Below, piece after piece: positions 20,521-32,929 of a stretch of DNA of 64,000 bases. The stretch is from Mucor racemosus (taxonomy: Eukaryota > Mucoromycota > Mucoromycetes > Mucorales > Mucoraceae): assembly GCA_027405735.1 (NCBI GenBank), contig JAPEHQ010000010.1, forward strand, positions 558,001 to 622,000, given 5' to 3'. How positions within the stretch are numbered: the stretch's first letter is position 1; each line of letters opens with the position of its first letter. A program made the translations under genes and the position numbers. The notes under the pieces were generated by a model. The model was not told the DNA's origin. It did no database searches and saw only the letters and a list, made by a program, of their open reading frames with translations.

Positions 20521-21257
20521 GTAAATACAAAATTATTTTAAGCTAATCCAAATTAAATAAACTAAAAAAAAAAAAGTTTGTGTAAAAGAAAGAGAAGGAT
20601 AAAATAGATAGATTTCAGAGCTGATGTTTAACAATTTGGAAAAACTATTGATTTGATATTTCTATTGGCTTACGGCAAATCAATTTTTAAATAGGGCTTT
20701 TAATGTTTCAAACGTAAATGTCAATTTCCGCAAAATATACATGGCTTTTAAAGGATTTTGTAGCCATAACACTTTACTTAAATTTGAGAAACAAGCGTGG
20801 AAACATAACTAAAAAATATCAATAATTTTTTTTTATTTTTTATTTGGTGTTTTTTTTTAGCAATATGACAAACTCAGGATATAGAAAACATTTTAACTAT
20901 TCATATCAGTAACACCATTATGATTGACTGCATAGCGCTGATCGTGGTTTGATTTGCGTAAAAACTATAGGGAACTTTACTGCAATGCTTGCAATGTGAT
21001 AAAAATCGATATATCTTCTAAATGGGAAATTACCAATATGCATACATGGTTAACGCAAATCAAAAATATACTTTTAAAATATTTAAATGGTAGCATTTAT
21101 AAAAAATCAAGCAAAGAAATTTATTATAATAATTATTTAGAGAGTATCCAAGAATGGATAAAGATATCTGAGGAATGAAATATGTACAAATTAATAATAT
21201 ATATAAAAAAAAGAAAAGAATGTCGATCAACGAACATAATTACTAATATAGTATAAA
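20521..21257. other. Gene-free spacer
   Basis: Promoter side of the coiled-coil gene and 3' side of the transporter gene. An open frame of about 74 codons at 20954-21178 begins with TTG, not ATG, and has no recognisable domain. Confidence 0.5.
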
Positions 21258-22589
21258 TTAAGCACTACAATTGGTCATATCGATGACAATACCAGTAGAA
21301 ACAGTAGGGTGAACCCAAGAATTCACATTGATATAGGTGGTATATACAAGAATACCTGCACCCCAGAGAATAAGAAGAATATCGACAATTTTGAGATAGC
21401 GATTTGAGGTAGTCTTGTAATGGAAAAGGCCAGGGAAGATGAAACAAAGTGGCATACAGGCAACTGATCCAACAAGAGAAACAAATTTGTTCAAATTTTG
21501 AGATCCAACACCAAAACTGATAACAGCACAAACAATAGGAATCAAAGAACGAACAAAGTTCTTTCCCCATTTAATCTTGAGGCAGTTTTTACCAGAGCGA
21601 GTACCGAATACATACTTTTCGATAATTTGCAAAGGGGGAAAGAGCATAAAAGGTGAAGTTAAGATCATAGCAATAGCATAAAGTACTTGAACTGTGATAG
21701 ATAAAGGGATTCTAGGAATGTTGGCAACAACACTAGCTTGAGTAATATCACCATAGGCGACATAACCAATACTACCAATCAAAGTGAATACAATAAGGCA
21801 AATAACCATACCAAGGTTCATGACAGAAGGGAATCTTTTGGGTTCCTTCATACCTTGGACAATAGGCAAGACCATACCAATACCCTCAAACGAGAAGACA
21901 GCTGTACCAATCATCATACCAAAGTCAGCTTGATTGACCATGATGATGTTTTTACCAGGGCCATGAGTAGCAATTTGATTAGAACAAAAGTAAAGAATAC
22001 AGATTAAACCAAAAGCGATAAATATATCAGCGACGATAGCGAGGTAGGATAACTTTGCAATCTTTCTGACCCAACAAAATGGAATGATAGCAATAAGAAT
22101 AATCCAAATATAATATTTAGCATCAAATGGAGCATTACAATCATTGACAGTATCAACAACAATACCAATATTTTCAGAAATAAAGATCATATAAGAAGCA
22201 ACAAAACCCATTTGAGAAACACACAAGAAGAATTGAATTAAATGCCTCAAGTAAGCACCATAAAGACTTTCAGCAACATCACCATAATCACCACCAACCT
22301 TCAATTGAGCCTTTACTAACAACTGAAATGCAACAAGACAAAGAGAGGCAATAACCACCATAAGAACAATAGACAAAACCAAACCACCGCTGACAAATGA
22401 ACCAGGCAAAAATATGACACCTGTGCCGATAAAAGCCTTTAATAACATGAACAAAGCTTTGCCGAATGAAGCTGTTCCTTGAGGTACATGCTCAACTTGA
22501 ACTTCTGAAATAGACTGATCTTCTTCGTATTTTTCATGAGTTATAGAAACAGGACGAGATTCAGGTTTTTCATCGTAATTAGGATTCAT
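21258..22589 (-). CDS. Vacuolar amino-acid transporter, AVT/AAAP family
   Basis: Single-exon 443-aa protein. After a hydrophilic N-terminus of about 38 residues come about eleven membrane-spanning segments. The first holds the Aa_trans signature ALFMLLKAFIGTGVIFLPG (about 45-63), with the glycine-rich unwound helix that binds the amino-acid substrate in this family. Other typical motifs are GGDYGDVAESLYG (about 98-110) and FSFEGIGMVLPI (about 233-244). Length and motifs fit the yeast Avt3/Avt4 branch, which exports neutral amino acids from the vacuole by proton coupling. The exact substrate and membrane are inferred. The ATG sits a few bases from a T-rich leader and there are no introns. Confidence 0.9.
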   Translation of the reverse strand: MNPNYDEKPESRPVSITHEKYEEDQSISEVQVEHVPQGTASFGKALFMLLKAFIGTGVIFLPGSFVSGGLVLSIVLMVVIASLCLVAFQLLVKAQLKVGGDYGDVAESLYGAYLRHLIQFFLCVSQMGFVASYMIFISENIGIVVDTVNDCNAPFDAKYYIWIILIAIIPFCWVRKIAKLSYLAIVADIFIAFGLICILYFCSNQIATHGPGKNIIMVNQADFGMMIGTAVFSFEGIGMVLPIVQGMKEPKRFPSVMNLGMVICLIVFTLIGSIGYVAYGDITQASVVANIPRIPLSITVQVLYAIAMILTSPFMLFPPLQIIEKYVFGTRSGKNCLKIKWGKNFVRSLIPIVCAVISFGVGSQNLNKFVSLVGSVACMPLCFIFPGLFHYKTTSNRYLKIVDILLILWGAGILVYTTYINVNSWVHPTVSTGIVIDMTNCSA

Positions 22590-25500
22590 TTTTTTGCTTT
22601 TTTATTAATAATGAAAAAAACATTGATTTACATCAACCTATTTATACATAAATCTGTACAGTGGTGGCCATTCACCAATGAAATGAATACCATTCTTGCA
22701 ATTGTAATGGCCCTTCTGTGTTACTCTTTCGTGAGAAAAATATCTATGGAACCAATAATTACAAGTGGGGATCGATAGGTGGAACAAAACTTTATCGCCT
22801 TTTCTTTTTTTTTTTAAAAAAAAAAAATAATATTAAGAATGGAATATCTCTATTTAACTGAAGGGTAGGTTAAATATCATCATTTTAAAAGTATGTTGGA
22901 ACAAAAAGCTTGCTATAGTAACACCTGCATGTATGAATTCAATCATCGCTCTATCTATAAAGCACAAGTAAAATACGCCGCATTCACAATTTGAAAGCCA
23001 ATTTATTGAAATAGGTCCCAGATTTACCAGCAGTAGATCAAATACAAAATTACCTTTTACAGATGGCATTTTAGTTTGTTGAGATAATGCCCATTCTCGT
23101 AATTCCTACTTTTCTATATAGAGCTTTTGATACAACATGTAACCAGCACATCAAACGTTAAATAATATTACCACGAAATTTGAAAGTATGGATATGTGTT
23201 TCTTATGTATTTTTTATTTTTTTTATTTTTATTTGTTAAAGTGATGATCATAAAACATCGTTTATTTTTAATATAGTATAAATGTCTTTAGGCATTGGTG
23301 AACTTGGATTGAATCAGATTGCGTGTAACTACAAAGTTTCAAACATCACATATCGTCATTTTTGTAACAGAACACATTCCGTGGTGACCTTTTTAAAATG
23401 TTCATTTATATAAAACTTGCACTGATTTCCCCACACTTAACCAATTGCATATATTGACTACGAAATAACTGGCAAAAAAGGGGCAGCTGGAAATATAACT
23501 CGACATTATAGACAAAAATAGGCATGTTCTCGGTTGTTGAAACCAAATTCGTGAGCAATTTAATTAGAATTCTCCGGAAACTTTGCTATTCAGTAATTTA
23601 CAGGGCAACTGCGAGGCACACCTATCTCTGAGATTTAAAGCTGATTTCTTGCCCTTCTGTTATGAAATGACAGGTTGTCATTAATTACATGCCGTCATGT
23701 GTCTATTAATTCAAAAGAGTTTACCCTAGTTTGATTGTCAAGTTTGTAGTAACACATTATATATAATTACTTCTTTTCTTTCCAAATACAAGATAAAGTT
23801 TAATCTGTCCACAAACAATTGAAAGTTTATTTCGAAACAGAGGCACCTGAAATGTTTTCATGGGGTAACTGGTTTCATATCCAATCAATCATTAACGATA
23901 ACCGGGTCTAACTTTACTAGGCATTTCATGAATATGCTTCTGCACGAGGATACGATCTTGCTATTATATTTCAGCCACAAATTAATTCCGTATATGTTAT
24001 AATTTACACGTATAAGGGCATCTGACAATTTCCTATCGTACATGTACAAATACAAATGTCAGATGCATAAATCCCAATTCAAAAGGAACATGTATATAAC
24101 TGTACATGTTTTGGTTAAAAATTTATAGTGTTTACTGCCTCAAGTATACATTTTGATTAAAGGGAATTGGGAGAAATGCCGATTCTTTGTAAAGTTCCAT
24201 TAAACTTTAGTAGGTTGTTGGGAACACAATCTTGTAAATGCCTGAATACTTTTTACCGAAAATACACAAATTGACACTACAAAACTACGCATACTTATTA
24301 CGCTGCGGCCATACATTAATCACCAGTCATGTACATGCATTATTATTGAATACGTGAGTACGTTGTTGTGATGAGCAACAGATCAACTAGAGCAAAGATG
24401 ATCAAATGCTTGTGGAAACCATTGGACGCAAAATTTTGCTTTTCTAGAATTTCAGCTTTCCTCAACGAAAAATGTAGCTATAGCTGTATAGTAGTTTGAT
24501 CTACAGACAACTTTTTCATCATAAGTATAAGTTTCTTTTATAAATTTGGTTTGGAAAATTGAAATTTAGGCTCAAAAGCAGCCATTATTGATATATAAAT
24601 TTCCTCTAAATTTTGCTGGTAAAGCTTGTTTAAACTTTACAGTTCGATGCAGAAGTAAAAGCCCTACCTATGTTCTCAAGGGCACCAATCCAATTTATCA
24701 TGTATTTTGTTACGCAATGTTGAAATCAATGTTTTTTAACCATATTCTGGCACTTTACTCATACCTGGAGTTGAGGGTTTGAAAATGTCATAGTTTAATA
24801 AGTGCTTTTAAAGAAATACATATATAAGAGTGTGCAAATAAAAAACTGTGTACATGATTTACAAATAATTTTCAACATACTATAACCTAAAAATGTATTA
24901 AACTGTTGTTTGCTAAATATTGAGTAAAAATTCAAAATTTCTTCCTAAAATGTACATGATCAATTGATAAGCTTTATATCATGTAGATATTCACACATAT
25001 GGCTGGATAAAGTAGAATTACCGGCGATAAGATGCATTTCTGTATTCGTTTATCAACAATGATTAAAAAATGCTCACGTAAAAATTCAGAGTTATAAGTT
25101 AATAACGATTATTTCCAATATAATAAATAAAGACGACTACAAGTATTTATATCACGGAGAACATAGGGTCTTTCTTATCTAGCTAAAAAGGAAGTCAGGA
25201 GCCACTAGGCCATGGTTCCTAAAAGTATTTATAGCATCTCAATTCCATTTGGATATCAGGTTTAATATGAGATTGAAATGTGATTTAACATTAACAATAG
25301 GCAAAAAAATCCCCCACAAAATGTTTTGGAATTTGACAGCAAACTATTATATAAATACCAGTGCTTGTTAATCGGATATTTCTTGTAGCCTACCCAATTC
25401 TAAATCGATCGTAATTTTTCAAAATTTAGGCATAGTGTATAAAACACATTGTAGTATTACAACTTTGATTATATAAACTGAGCTTTATAACATAATACAC

Positions 25501-25984
25501 AGCAATGTAGAACTTATCATATCAAACCGTATCGTAATCTTAACCAAGGAATTTACACAGACTTGTGGACGCAATAATAAGCTTATAATAAAACGGTACT
25601 TTTTCATTTGATTAATTTCATACGTTTTACCTTTCTACGTATAAATCAAATAAGAACAATTGAGAATGTTATCATAGATCAGTTAATTGACGTTTTATCA
25701 ATAAGAATTACAGATCAAAAGGTTGTTTGTTATCTTATAATTAACCAATAGATGTAACATCTTTTAATAAACAATATCCCTTTGAGATCATCATGGGACT
25801 AAAGATGATATGTACCTATATTCATGTAAAGTTAAAAGTTATTAGGATCGAAATTCGCCGATAGAGTTTTTGTTACGGTTGGAATAGAGTAAGTTTCCAA
25901 TTCTTTCAGGCAGTTTTCAGATGTTTTTTTGAATATTTTCGCCCAAAATTGCGCCGGTTTACATCAAATTTCAAAGACAATATG
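22590..25984. other. 3.4-kb gene-free, AT-rich region
   Basis: No gene could be supported. A hairpin-like inverted repeat lies near 24010-24085 (ATCTGACA... and TGTCAGAT around GTACATGTAC). Short open frames, for example 24588-24782, lack ATG starts or domains. It probably holds decayed transposon DNA that I cannot classify. Confidence 0.5.
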
Positions 25985-27330
25985 TGTTTTCTCTCTATGG
26001 GCCATTGGTATCTGTCAAAAAATAGAAGAGTTAGTGCCAGAATATAAGAGCACTTGCATAATACTGACATAATACTGACCTGAAATCGATTGTAAAAAGT
26101 TGGTTACTTACGTTAACGTGTTACTTTTTTATATTCACAATATGGATCTAGCTTTGAGCTATTCTAAATTTTTTGTTTCAGCAAAAAATTGATATTTTTC
26201 GTCGAGATAATCAAAATAATAGTTCATCTTACAGCTTAACCCTATGGCGGCTGAGTTCCAAAATCGATTTGAAAAAAATGATCGAGAAATGGTTCAAAAA
26301 ACAAAATCTTTTGATAGCTCATGAACTGCAAAGTAAGTAAGCCTAGCGCATTAAATTGTTTCTGTAGAGTTTAGGATTTTGCATCTATCTAAACAAATTT
26401 CAAACAAACGTTTCATATTAAATTTTTCATAAATTGTGATTGAAATTTTGAAGGTTTTTTGAAGTTACACATCACTTTTTATAACAATATTTTAAATATA
26501 AGTAATGGATATAATGCACAGCAAAATTATCTATCGATCGAGCCATTAATAAACTTTCTAGCCTAATTTTTCATAAAGAAAACGAGATTTTTATCCAAAG
26601 TTTTTTGAAATTCAGAATTTGGGATGAGGGTATACAAGGGGAAAATTGAAGCTAGAAACGAAGATATCTCTTTGTACACATTTTTGAGGATATCTACACG
26701 AAAAATCAATGTTTTGAAAAAAACTAAATTGGGTCCGAGAGAGCTCAACGAGATGGATGACATGAATGTAAAAAAAGCGTTGCTCAATTTAACGAATATT
26801 TTGAAATCTACAAAAATACCAAAAAAAAATGAAAAAAAAACAAAAGTGCTCAGAATTTTTTCATACTAAAATATGTTATAAAGCACGTTAGAACAAGTAA
26901 GTTTTATTATTTAAAAGTGTTAGTATAGCTTAATTTTTTGTGGAGATATGAAGACTCAAAGTTTTTAATTTTTAACAGTGAAATACGCGTAAAAATCTGA
27001 AACATTAGCATTGAAGAATTAATACCACATGAAAAAAATAGGATATTTCCGGATACTTATTTTTGAATTAAAGCTGAACATCTCAGGTACATTGACATAT
27101 AATTTTTTCTTGATGTTATTTAGTGAAAAAAAAATATAGAGCAGGGGTGAAAAGTCGAACTGTTTTTGAGTCTTTCGTGAGATATATAATAAATTTAGAA
27201 TCAAGTAGTATAATGCGGCCAATTCATATCTAGTTTGCTGTAGTTGAGATATATTTTAGAAAATATTTCGTACGAGGTAAGTTATAGAAAAAGAGGCACA
27301 TTTCGTTTTTGAAAGTTTGAAAATTTGAAA
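25985..27330 (+). repeat. R2b, left arm of a large inverted repeat
   Basis: Reverse complement of about 32930-34360. Similarity is moderate at the ends and very high in a core at about 26600-26790, which is open on both strands (KLGPRELNEMDDMNVKKALL on plus; an overlapping 74-codon frame on minus). The element type is unknown. Confidence 0.8.
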
Positions 27331-27759
27331 TTTGCAGGCTGTATGGCATTTTTGATATTTTCTTCAAAAACGCGTTAAAAAGCGACTTGTGGTTTGAATT
27401 CAATTTTAAATAAGATCTAGTTACGATATCTCTGTTGTCAGTGACATAAAAAACAGTAAGTATCGAATGAGAAAGAATAATGCAGTTCATCAGCTTTCTA
27501 TACATATAAAAGGTGCCAAAAATCAGGTATTATCATCGTCGCTTTTGCCATTGCTGTCAAAACTTGAATAAAAAAATTGCAACTCTGACACACTTTGGAT
27601 TCTCATTTAATAATCATACTTTTACTTTGCTCTGTATAGTATAACAGTTATCGGAGAATATTCAGAATTACTTTATTAAAATATAAAAAGGAAAATCATG
27701 TGTGAGCAACTCACCCGTTGTAAGGGCTTAATTATGAAGTTTTAAGCGTGTTTTTTTAT

Positions 27760-28171
27760 CCCAAAGTAAAAAGATATACGGTAGTAGTAACACCGGTAAG
27801 GGATTGTACGAAAGAAAAATTAACAAATCACTAATTTAATTCTTAGATGGTGAGGGTGTTGAACGTTTTTGGTCAACGGCCAGTCGCTCCATTACCATGA
27901 CAAGACAGATGAGCAAGGCTAACAGAAAATCTTTATTGACTGATGTTATCTCTCATTTTAGAGAAAATAAAATGTTGGAGATTCGTAAGTGATACATTTA
28001 TATTTCTATTCTAATATTTATGTAACTAATGAATCTACAATTTTAGCTTCCCAAATCGCTAATAAATGGTGTACAAAAAAGCACTGGAAAAGATCTCAAA
28101 ATACAACATTACAAACATTGAATATGCCAAGCTTATATTTCATTGTACATTTTCTATTTTACTTGCTTTAG
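27760..28171 (+). pseudogene. KDZ-family transposase fragment
   Basis: The sequence encodes the hallmark DGEGVERFWS, then SITMTRQMSKANR and LLTDVISHFRENKM, which I recognise as the C-terminal part of Kyakuja-Dileera-Zisupton transposases. Two short introns with good consensus keep it open (27796-27846, GTAAGG...TTAG; 27985-28046, GTAAGT...TTAG). The reading then drifts into non-homologous sequence and stops at 28171. The catalytic N-terminal and central regions are missing, so this is a relic. It sits between the two R2 arms. Confidence 0.65.
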
Positions 28172-28831
28172 ATACATTATATAAAACAGCTATGATAGTC
28201 GGACAGCTATTCATCAACAACCTAGTGCTCATTTAATAGATATTACTGCATTGGCAATACTCTATTTTCTTACTCTTTATTTTATCTCTCGTTAATGCTA
28301 TCTCATTTGTAACAATAAATAAAGAAAACACCTCATATAAACTGCTACTGGGCACACTTAATTTCATGCCCAAAAATGTTTGATTGAAAGCCATTACATG
28401 TCAATTTAGTGTCTTTTATAGATTGTATAACCTTAAATTAATAAATGAATATGATCACTAATGAGTTGCATCAAAGTAAAAAATTATTTAGCCTCAATTA
28501 GCCTCAAATTAAATTCACAGCATGAGCACTATTAAATTCCAATAATCAAGACATCTCTCTTTTTAATGCTTGCAACCTGTTCCAAACATGCCACATTTCA
28601 CCAAATGAGATATTTCAATGTCATTTTAGCTTTTTATGTGTAATGGTGGAAATCTTAAAAGGAATTTTTTAATAAGACGCAATGTAAAAGCATGAATATT
28701 TATTTTGAAACGTCAAAGACTTGCTGTCTCATTTTTCTATTTACAGTTAAAAAACATCAATCGATTGCAAAATTTTGACACCAATTTCAAACTAATAAAA
28801 AGTAATGTTAGTTGAATACATTAGGTACATT
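28172..28831. other. Gene-free spacer
   Basis: AT-rich; contains the 3' flank of the DUF155 gene. No feature supported. Confidence 0.5.
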
Positions 28832-30628
28832 TTATATTTTTTCACTTACACAAGCAACAATTACTGCGACGATAATCAAATAAATAATAATCAATGTTTG
28901 ATATTCAACACCAAAGTTAGTTAAATGATCTCTTAGCATGGATAATAAATCAGATATAACTCGCAAACGATCATTTAAAATTTGAGCACGTTGAGGAATC
29001 TCCAAATATTCTCTAATTGCTGTATACATTGGTTGTAATGCAGGCTCAGACCAAAAAATTTCGGGTGTATCCAGCACATTTGACACAAGATTAACGTTCA
29101 TTCTTAATGTAAACAATTGACCATTGATTTTAGTAATTTCAGCACGAGTTTTTCCTAAGCGACCAGTTTCTGCCATTTCTTTAGGTAGATGCTTTGTGTC
29201 CTCAATTGTTTTATCCATAATATCCTCATACCGTGCAACGACAGCACTTTGCGATAAACCATGCGATAATGTCAATTTGATCATGTGATTACTGCTTTTT
29301 AATGTAATCATATCATTAAAGATACGAGGCTTCATTTGAGAAGTATCATATTGGAAATGAATTTCTTCAATTTGCATATCTTCATCTGGGTTATCACGGA
29401 AAGGATCAATAGAAAATTGCATAAAATCTTCCAACATGAGTAATTCCTCTGCACGACGAAAATTCCAAAATACAACAACACCGTAATCAAAGATAAATAC
29501 TTCACCACCTTTAAATATTTCACGAGGAGGTTGCTGTGGTTGTTTTTGCTGATCTTCCTCATCCTTAAGATGCTCTTGTTCGGGTATAATTTCATTTGGA
29601 TTATTATGGTGGTCTCCATCTGCAAATGGATTATCAAATATTCCCTCCTCTTGTTCTTCTTGTTGAGGTGAAGGTGAATCATTCTGTTGCTTTTGAAATT
29701 CTTCGTGTAATCTCTGCTGTTGCTCTTGTTGTTGTCGAGCTTCATCTTCCTCTTCATCGTAAAAATCTTTTCGGTTTGGGTAATAATCATCAGGATAAGG
29801 TTGACCCGGACGGGGTTGAGTAATAATAGGTGCATCGCTTTGTTGTAAATGATCCTCGTCATAATCCATTTCTTCTTCATCATTAGTATTACGACGATGA
29901 TTACCTGGTGCTTGAGGAACATTACTACGTACTCGAATATTATGCAAATTATCTTTATCGGGACGCAATGTTCTCAATGGGAAATGATAAGCAGCATATA
30001 GACATTCATCGTACAATCGAGGAGATACACGATGATGTTGACGTAAAAATGGTCGAAGACGAGCAAGATCATAACCATCGCCAGTACAATAAGCTGCAGC
30101 ACGAGGCAATAAAGCTAATTCACGTTCATCTTTAGTCATGCGCTCTGCTTGGGTACGTGAACCAAATGTCCATTCAATAGGAAGCGGTACACCTGCTGTA
30201 CGAGGTTGACTTTGTTCATCTTGCCATTGCTGTTGCTGGTGCTCATCAAAAGAAGTAGTAGAAGTACGACGGAGTTCTGCTGCAGCGGCAATAGCTTCTT
30301 GTTGTGCAGTTTTATTATTGTTGTCGAGGTTGGCGTCGACAGGCAATGTTGACTGCATGCTTGTCTCTGGATCATCGGCAGTTGATTGAGGAAATAATAC
30401 AAGTTTTTGAGAAACTTTCGTACTTCTTAATGGTTGAGTAAGTTTTCCTTTTGATTTATCATTTAATGCGTTTAGATTTTTGGTCAAGTTGGAACTACTT
30501 GCAGCTTGTACAGATTGCGGAATAGGATTTGTCTTGAGAACTTGCTTGGAAATTGCCGAAGGCTTTTTATTAGATTGTGATGCCCTCTTGCTAGAAGAAG
30601 AAGGACCATCAGTTGGTTTATTTGACAT
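28832..30628 (-). CDS. DUF155 (Rmd1/Rmd8/Sif-type) membrane protein
   Basis: Single exon, 598 aa from the ATG at 30628. An upstream in-frame ATG at 30724 would add a 32-residue Phe-rich tail that looks like 5' UTR. The N-terminal half is disordered: Ser-rich at first, then Gln/Glu-rich (about 250-370). The DUF155 domain follows from about 373 (GEVFIFDYGVVVFWNF) to about 590, with the family's closing pattern of a coiled stretch (LNDRLRVISDLLSMLRDHL) and one C-terminal membrane helix (LIIIYLIIVAVIVACV). Relatives are yeast Rmd1 and Rmd8, fission yeast Sad1-interacting factors and the mitochondrial RMND1; their biochemical role is poorly defined. Transcribed divergently from ARL2. Confidence 0.9.
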   Translation of the reverse strand: MSNKPTDGPSSSSKRASQSNKKPSAISKQVLKTNPIPQSVQAASSSNLTKNLNALNDKSKGKLTQPLRSTKVSQKLVLFPQSTADDPETSMQSTLPVDANLDNNNKTAQQEAIAAAAELRRTSTTSFDEHQQQQWQDEQSQPRTAGVPLPIEWTFGSRTQAERMTKDERELALLPRAAAYCTGDGYDLARLRPFLRQHHRVSPRLYDECLYAAYHFPLRTLRPDKDNLHNIRVRSNVPQAPGNHRRNTNDEEEMDYDEDHLQQSDAPIITQPRPGQPYPDDYYPNRKDFYDEEEDEARQQQEQQQRLHEEFQKQQNDSPSPQQEEQEEGIFDNPFADGDHHNNPNEIIPEQEHLKDEEDQQKQPQQPPREIFKGGEVFIFDYGVVVFWNFRRAEELLMLEDFMQFSIDPFRDNPDEDMQIEEIHFQYDTSQMKPRIFNDMITLKSSNHMIKLTLSHGLSQSAVVARYEDIMDKTIEDTKHLPKEMAETGRLGKTRAEITKINGQLFTLRMNVNLVSNVLDTPEIFWSEPALQPMYTAIREYLEIPQRAQILNDRLRVISDLLSMLRDHLTNFGVEYQTLIIIYLIIVAVIVACVSEKI

Positions 30629-31378
30629 GGTTAAGTTTGTATGGTTTGTGAAAAAAAAGAACAAGAAAAGAAGCGGGATTTTTTCATGAAAATGTTTCTT
30701 CGAAACAGCAACAACAAGAAACAAGATGGCATCATTAAAGCCCCGGTAGACATAAAAGAAACCCTTTGTTTTACTCTAAAACAATGAATTGCAAGTAGCA
30801 CAGAGCAGTAAATCTTTGGAATGTGGTCATACCAATATCTTATTTGACAGGAGTCATGAGTATTCCAAGAGAAAACCTTATCGCTTGAATCTACCAACAG
30901 AAAATAAAGGCGGTAGCTTGCATAAAAACCATATGCTGCCTCGAACCAGTGAACTTTTGATTGATTTTATATACGAATTTCCTACGCAATGCCAGATCCA
31001 AGGTAAAAAAATACCATAAGCAGACATATCCCAAGCCGTAAATCTTGCTATCATAGAATAATACTCAATAACCTCTACTATTTAAGACTTACAAATATCC
31101 TAAATTCAGATTTTAAGCAATTTTTACTTGAAAAGTCATTATGTTTTTCACAAAATAATTAGTTTGAAAACAAAACTATACCTCTAAATTGCTAAAGTAC
31201 TTTTTTTTGAGCAGCATATAGATGTATAGTATCCTTTAAAATCATATCAAAGTTATTGAACACAGCCAAAAAAAATAAAGATCCTCCAACTATAGTAACT
31301 CCGTTAATATAAGTTTGTTCAAAATTTATTTTCTTGTCGAAACAAGTATTATTCTATCTTTATACCACGATTTAAATA
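30629..31378. promoter_or_regulatory. Shared 750-bp divergent promoter region
   Basis: Lies between the start codons of the DUF155 gene (minus) and ARL2 (plus). AT-rich, with no ORF supported. A bidirectional promoter is inferred only from the arrangement. Confidence 0.4.
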
Positions 31379-32045
31379 ATGGGTCTGCTCACTATTTTAA
31401 AGAAAAATAGACAAAATGAAAAGGAGATGCGTATTTTAATGCTGTAAGTAGCAATTTGAAAGTTCTGTGGCATCTAAATCGCCTAATAGTTTTTTTCTAG
31501 AGGTTTGGATAACGCTGGCAAAACAACTATTTTAAAAAGAATCAATGGCGAGCCTATTGATACTATCTCTCCTACACTTGGGTTCAATATCAAAACACTG
31601 GAACATGAAAAGTGAGTTGATTGTAACATTCAAACTATCAATAAGCTTACTAATTTTATCTATTAGCTATAAACTCAATATTTGGGATGTTGGTGGCCAA
31701 AAGTCTATTCGATCCTACTGGCGAAATTATTTTGAACAAACAGATGCATTAGTTTGGGTAGTAGACTCTGCAGACCGTCTTCGATTAATGGATTGTAAAC
31801 GAGAATTAGCACAGCTTTTGCAAGAAGAAAGATTAGCAGGGGCCACATTGTTAGTTTTTGCAAATAAACAAGACATTGCTGGTGCTTTGACTGAAATCGA
31901 GATTAAAAACGCACTTGGGTTAGATGATATCAAAAGCCATCATTGGGCTATTCTACCCTGTAGTGCAGTGACAGGCGATAATTTACTAAAAGGCATGGAT
32001 TGGGTTGTTAGCGACGTTGCGTCAAGAATTTACATGTTGGATTAA
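31379..32045 (+). CDS. ARL2: ARL2 small GTPase (Cin4/Alp41 orthologue)
   Basis: Three exons, join(31379..31443, 31501..31611, 31667..32045), with introns of 57 and 55 nt; 184 aa, the same length as animal ARL2. The ARF-like G-protein motifs are all present: GLDNAGKTT (P-loop, about 23-31), the switch region with [16 protein letters not shown] (G3), NKQD (G4) and CSAVTG (G5). The segment [20 protein letters not shown] is a hallmark of ARL2 rather than ARF1, and the N-terminal MGLLTILKK matches too. ARL2 works with tubulin cofactors in tubulin folding and microtubule assembly; the yeast and fission-yeast versions are Cin4 and Alp41. Confidence 0.96.
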
Positions 32046-32929
32046 TTGTTTTCTCTTGTTGTGGATCATATACCTTTCTTTTTCTTTTTTTTTTTTTACA
32101 TATTTTTTGTCGAAATAAACTTTCGCATCAGTTGTGTATACAAAAGGCTTAAAGTACGACGAGATCTGATATATGCCTCATTAGTTTCATCAACCAATAA
32201 TTGTAATTCGAGAAGAAACCCAGTGTGTGATTAAATCAGAATAAATTACATTTTTCTGGTACATGGAGTAATCTGGGCACACATTGCGTAATTTCAACGT
32301 TTAAACAGCAGTAGAATTCCTAATGAGTTCGCAATATGCTGAGAAAATTGATAATATCCGATCTCAAAGGCCCTTTGGCAAGTTGTACCTGCTATAATTG
32401 CTTAATCCCATAAATCAAACACAGAACAAAGATGAATACTAATAAAGCTTCGGCTTGAAAACCTTTACTTGCGAACTAAACTTGGTAATAGAAATATTGC
32501 TAGATCAACTTGCTAATGATAATGCTAACACATCAAAATGGTAAATCGCATGTAGACGACATGAAATGGACGGGCTATTTTAGATACTAGACTAGCCTTT
32601 GTTGCTACGATGTACTGAGATTAAGCCTTTGTCATTGAATTTGTTCCTTTACGGAACATCTTCTAATAATAAAAAATATTTTTTTATATTTTTTTTTATT
32701 GTAGAAGCTAAACAGTTACACTCCATAGTAATTAATTGCTTTTCTTTCTAATTAATTAATTAATCAATAAAAAATAATATATTCAATTTGCAAAATTTCA
32801 TCTAGTTTGACTAAAGTTACACTCTTTATCTAACAAACTTGATTAACGATTTAAAATATTCAAAAAATGTTACACTCCATACGTTAAAATGGATTTTGTA
32901 TTTTTTTTCTGTAGGTATCTGGTCGAGCA
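32046..32929. other. Spacer with three GTTACACTC direct repeats
   Basis: No gene. The motif GTTACACTC occurs near 32715, 32816 and 32869, always in the same direction, at spacings of about 100 and 53 bp. The surrounding sequence includes TTAATTAATTAATTAAT. It may be remnant transposon ends. Confidence 0.4.

Noticed and set aside
20954..21178. 74-codon frame between the coiled-coil and transporter genes
   Set aside because: It starts with TTG and has no recognisable domain or splice partner.
30629..30724. Upstream ATG of the DUF155 gene
   Set aside because: It adds a Phe-rich 32-residue stretch with no family counterpart; the ATG at 30628 gives a typical disordered N-terminus.
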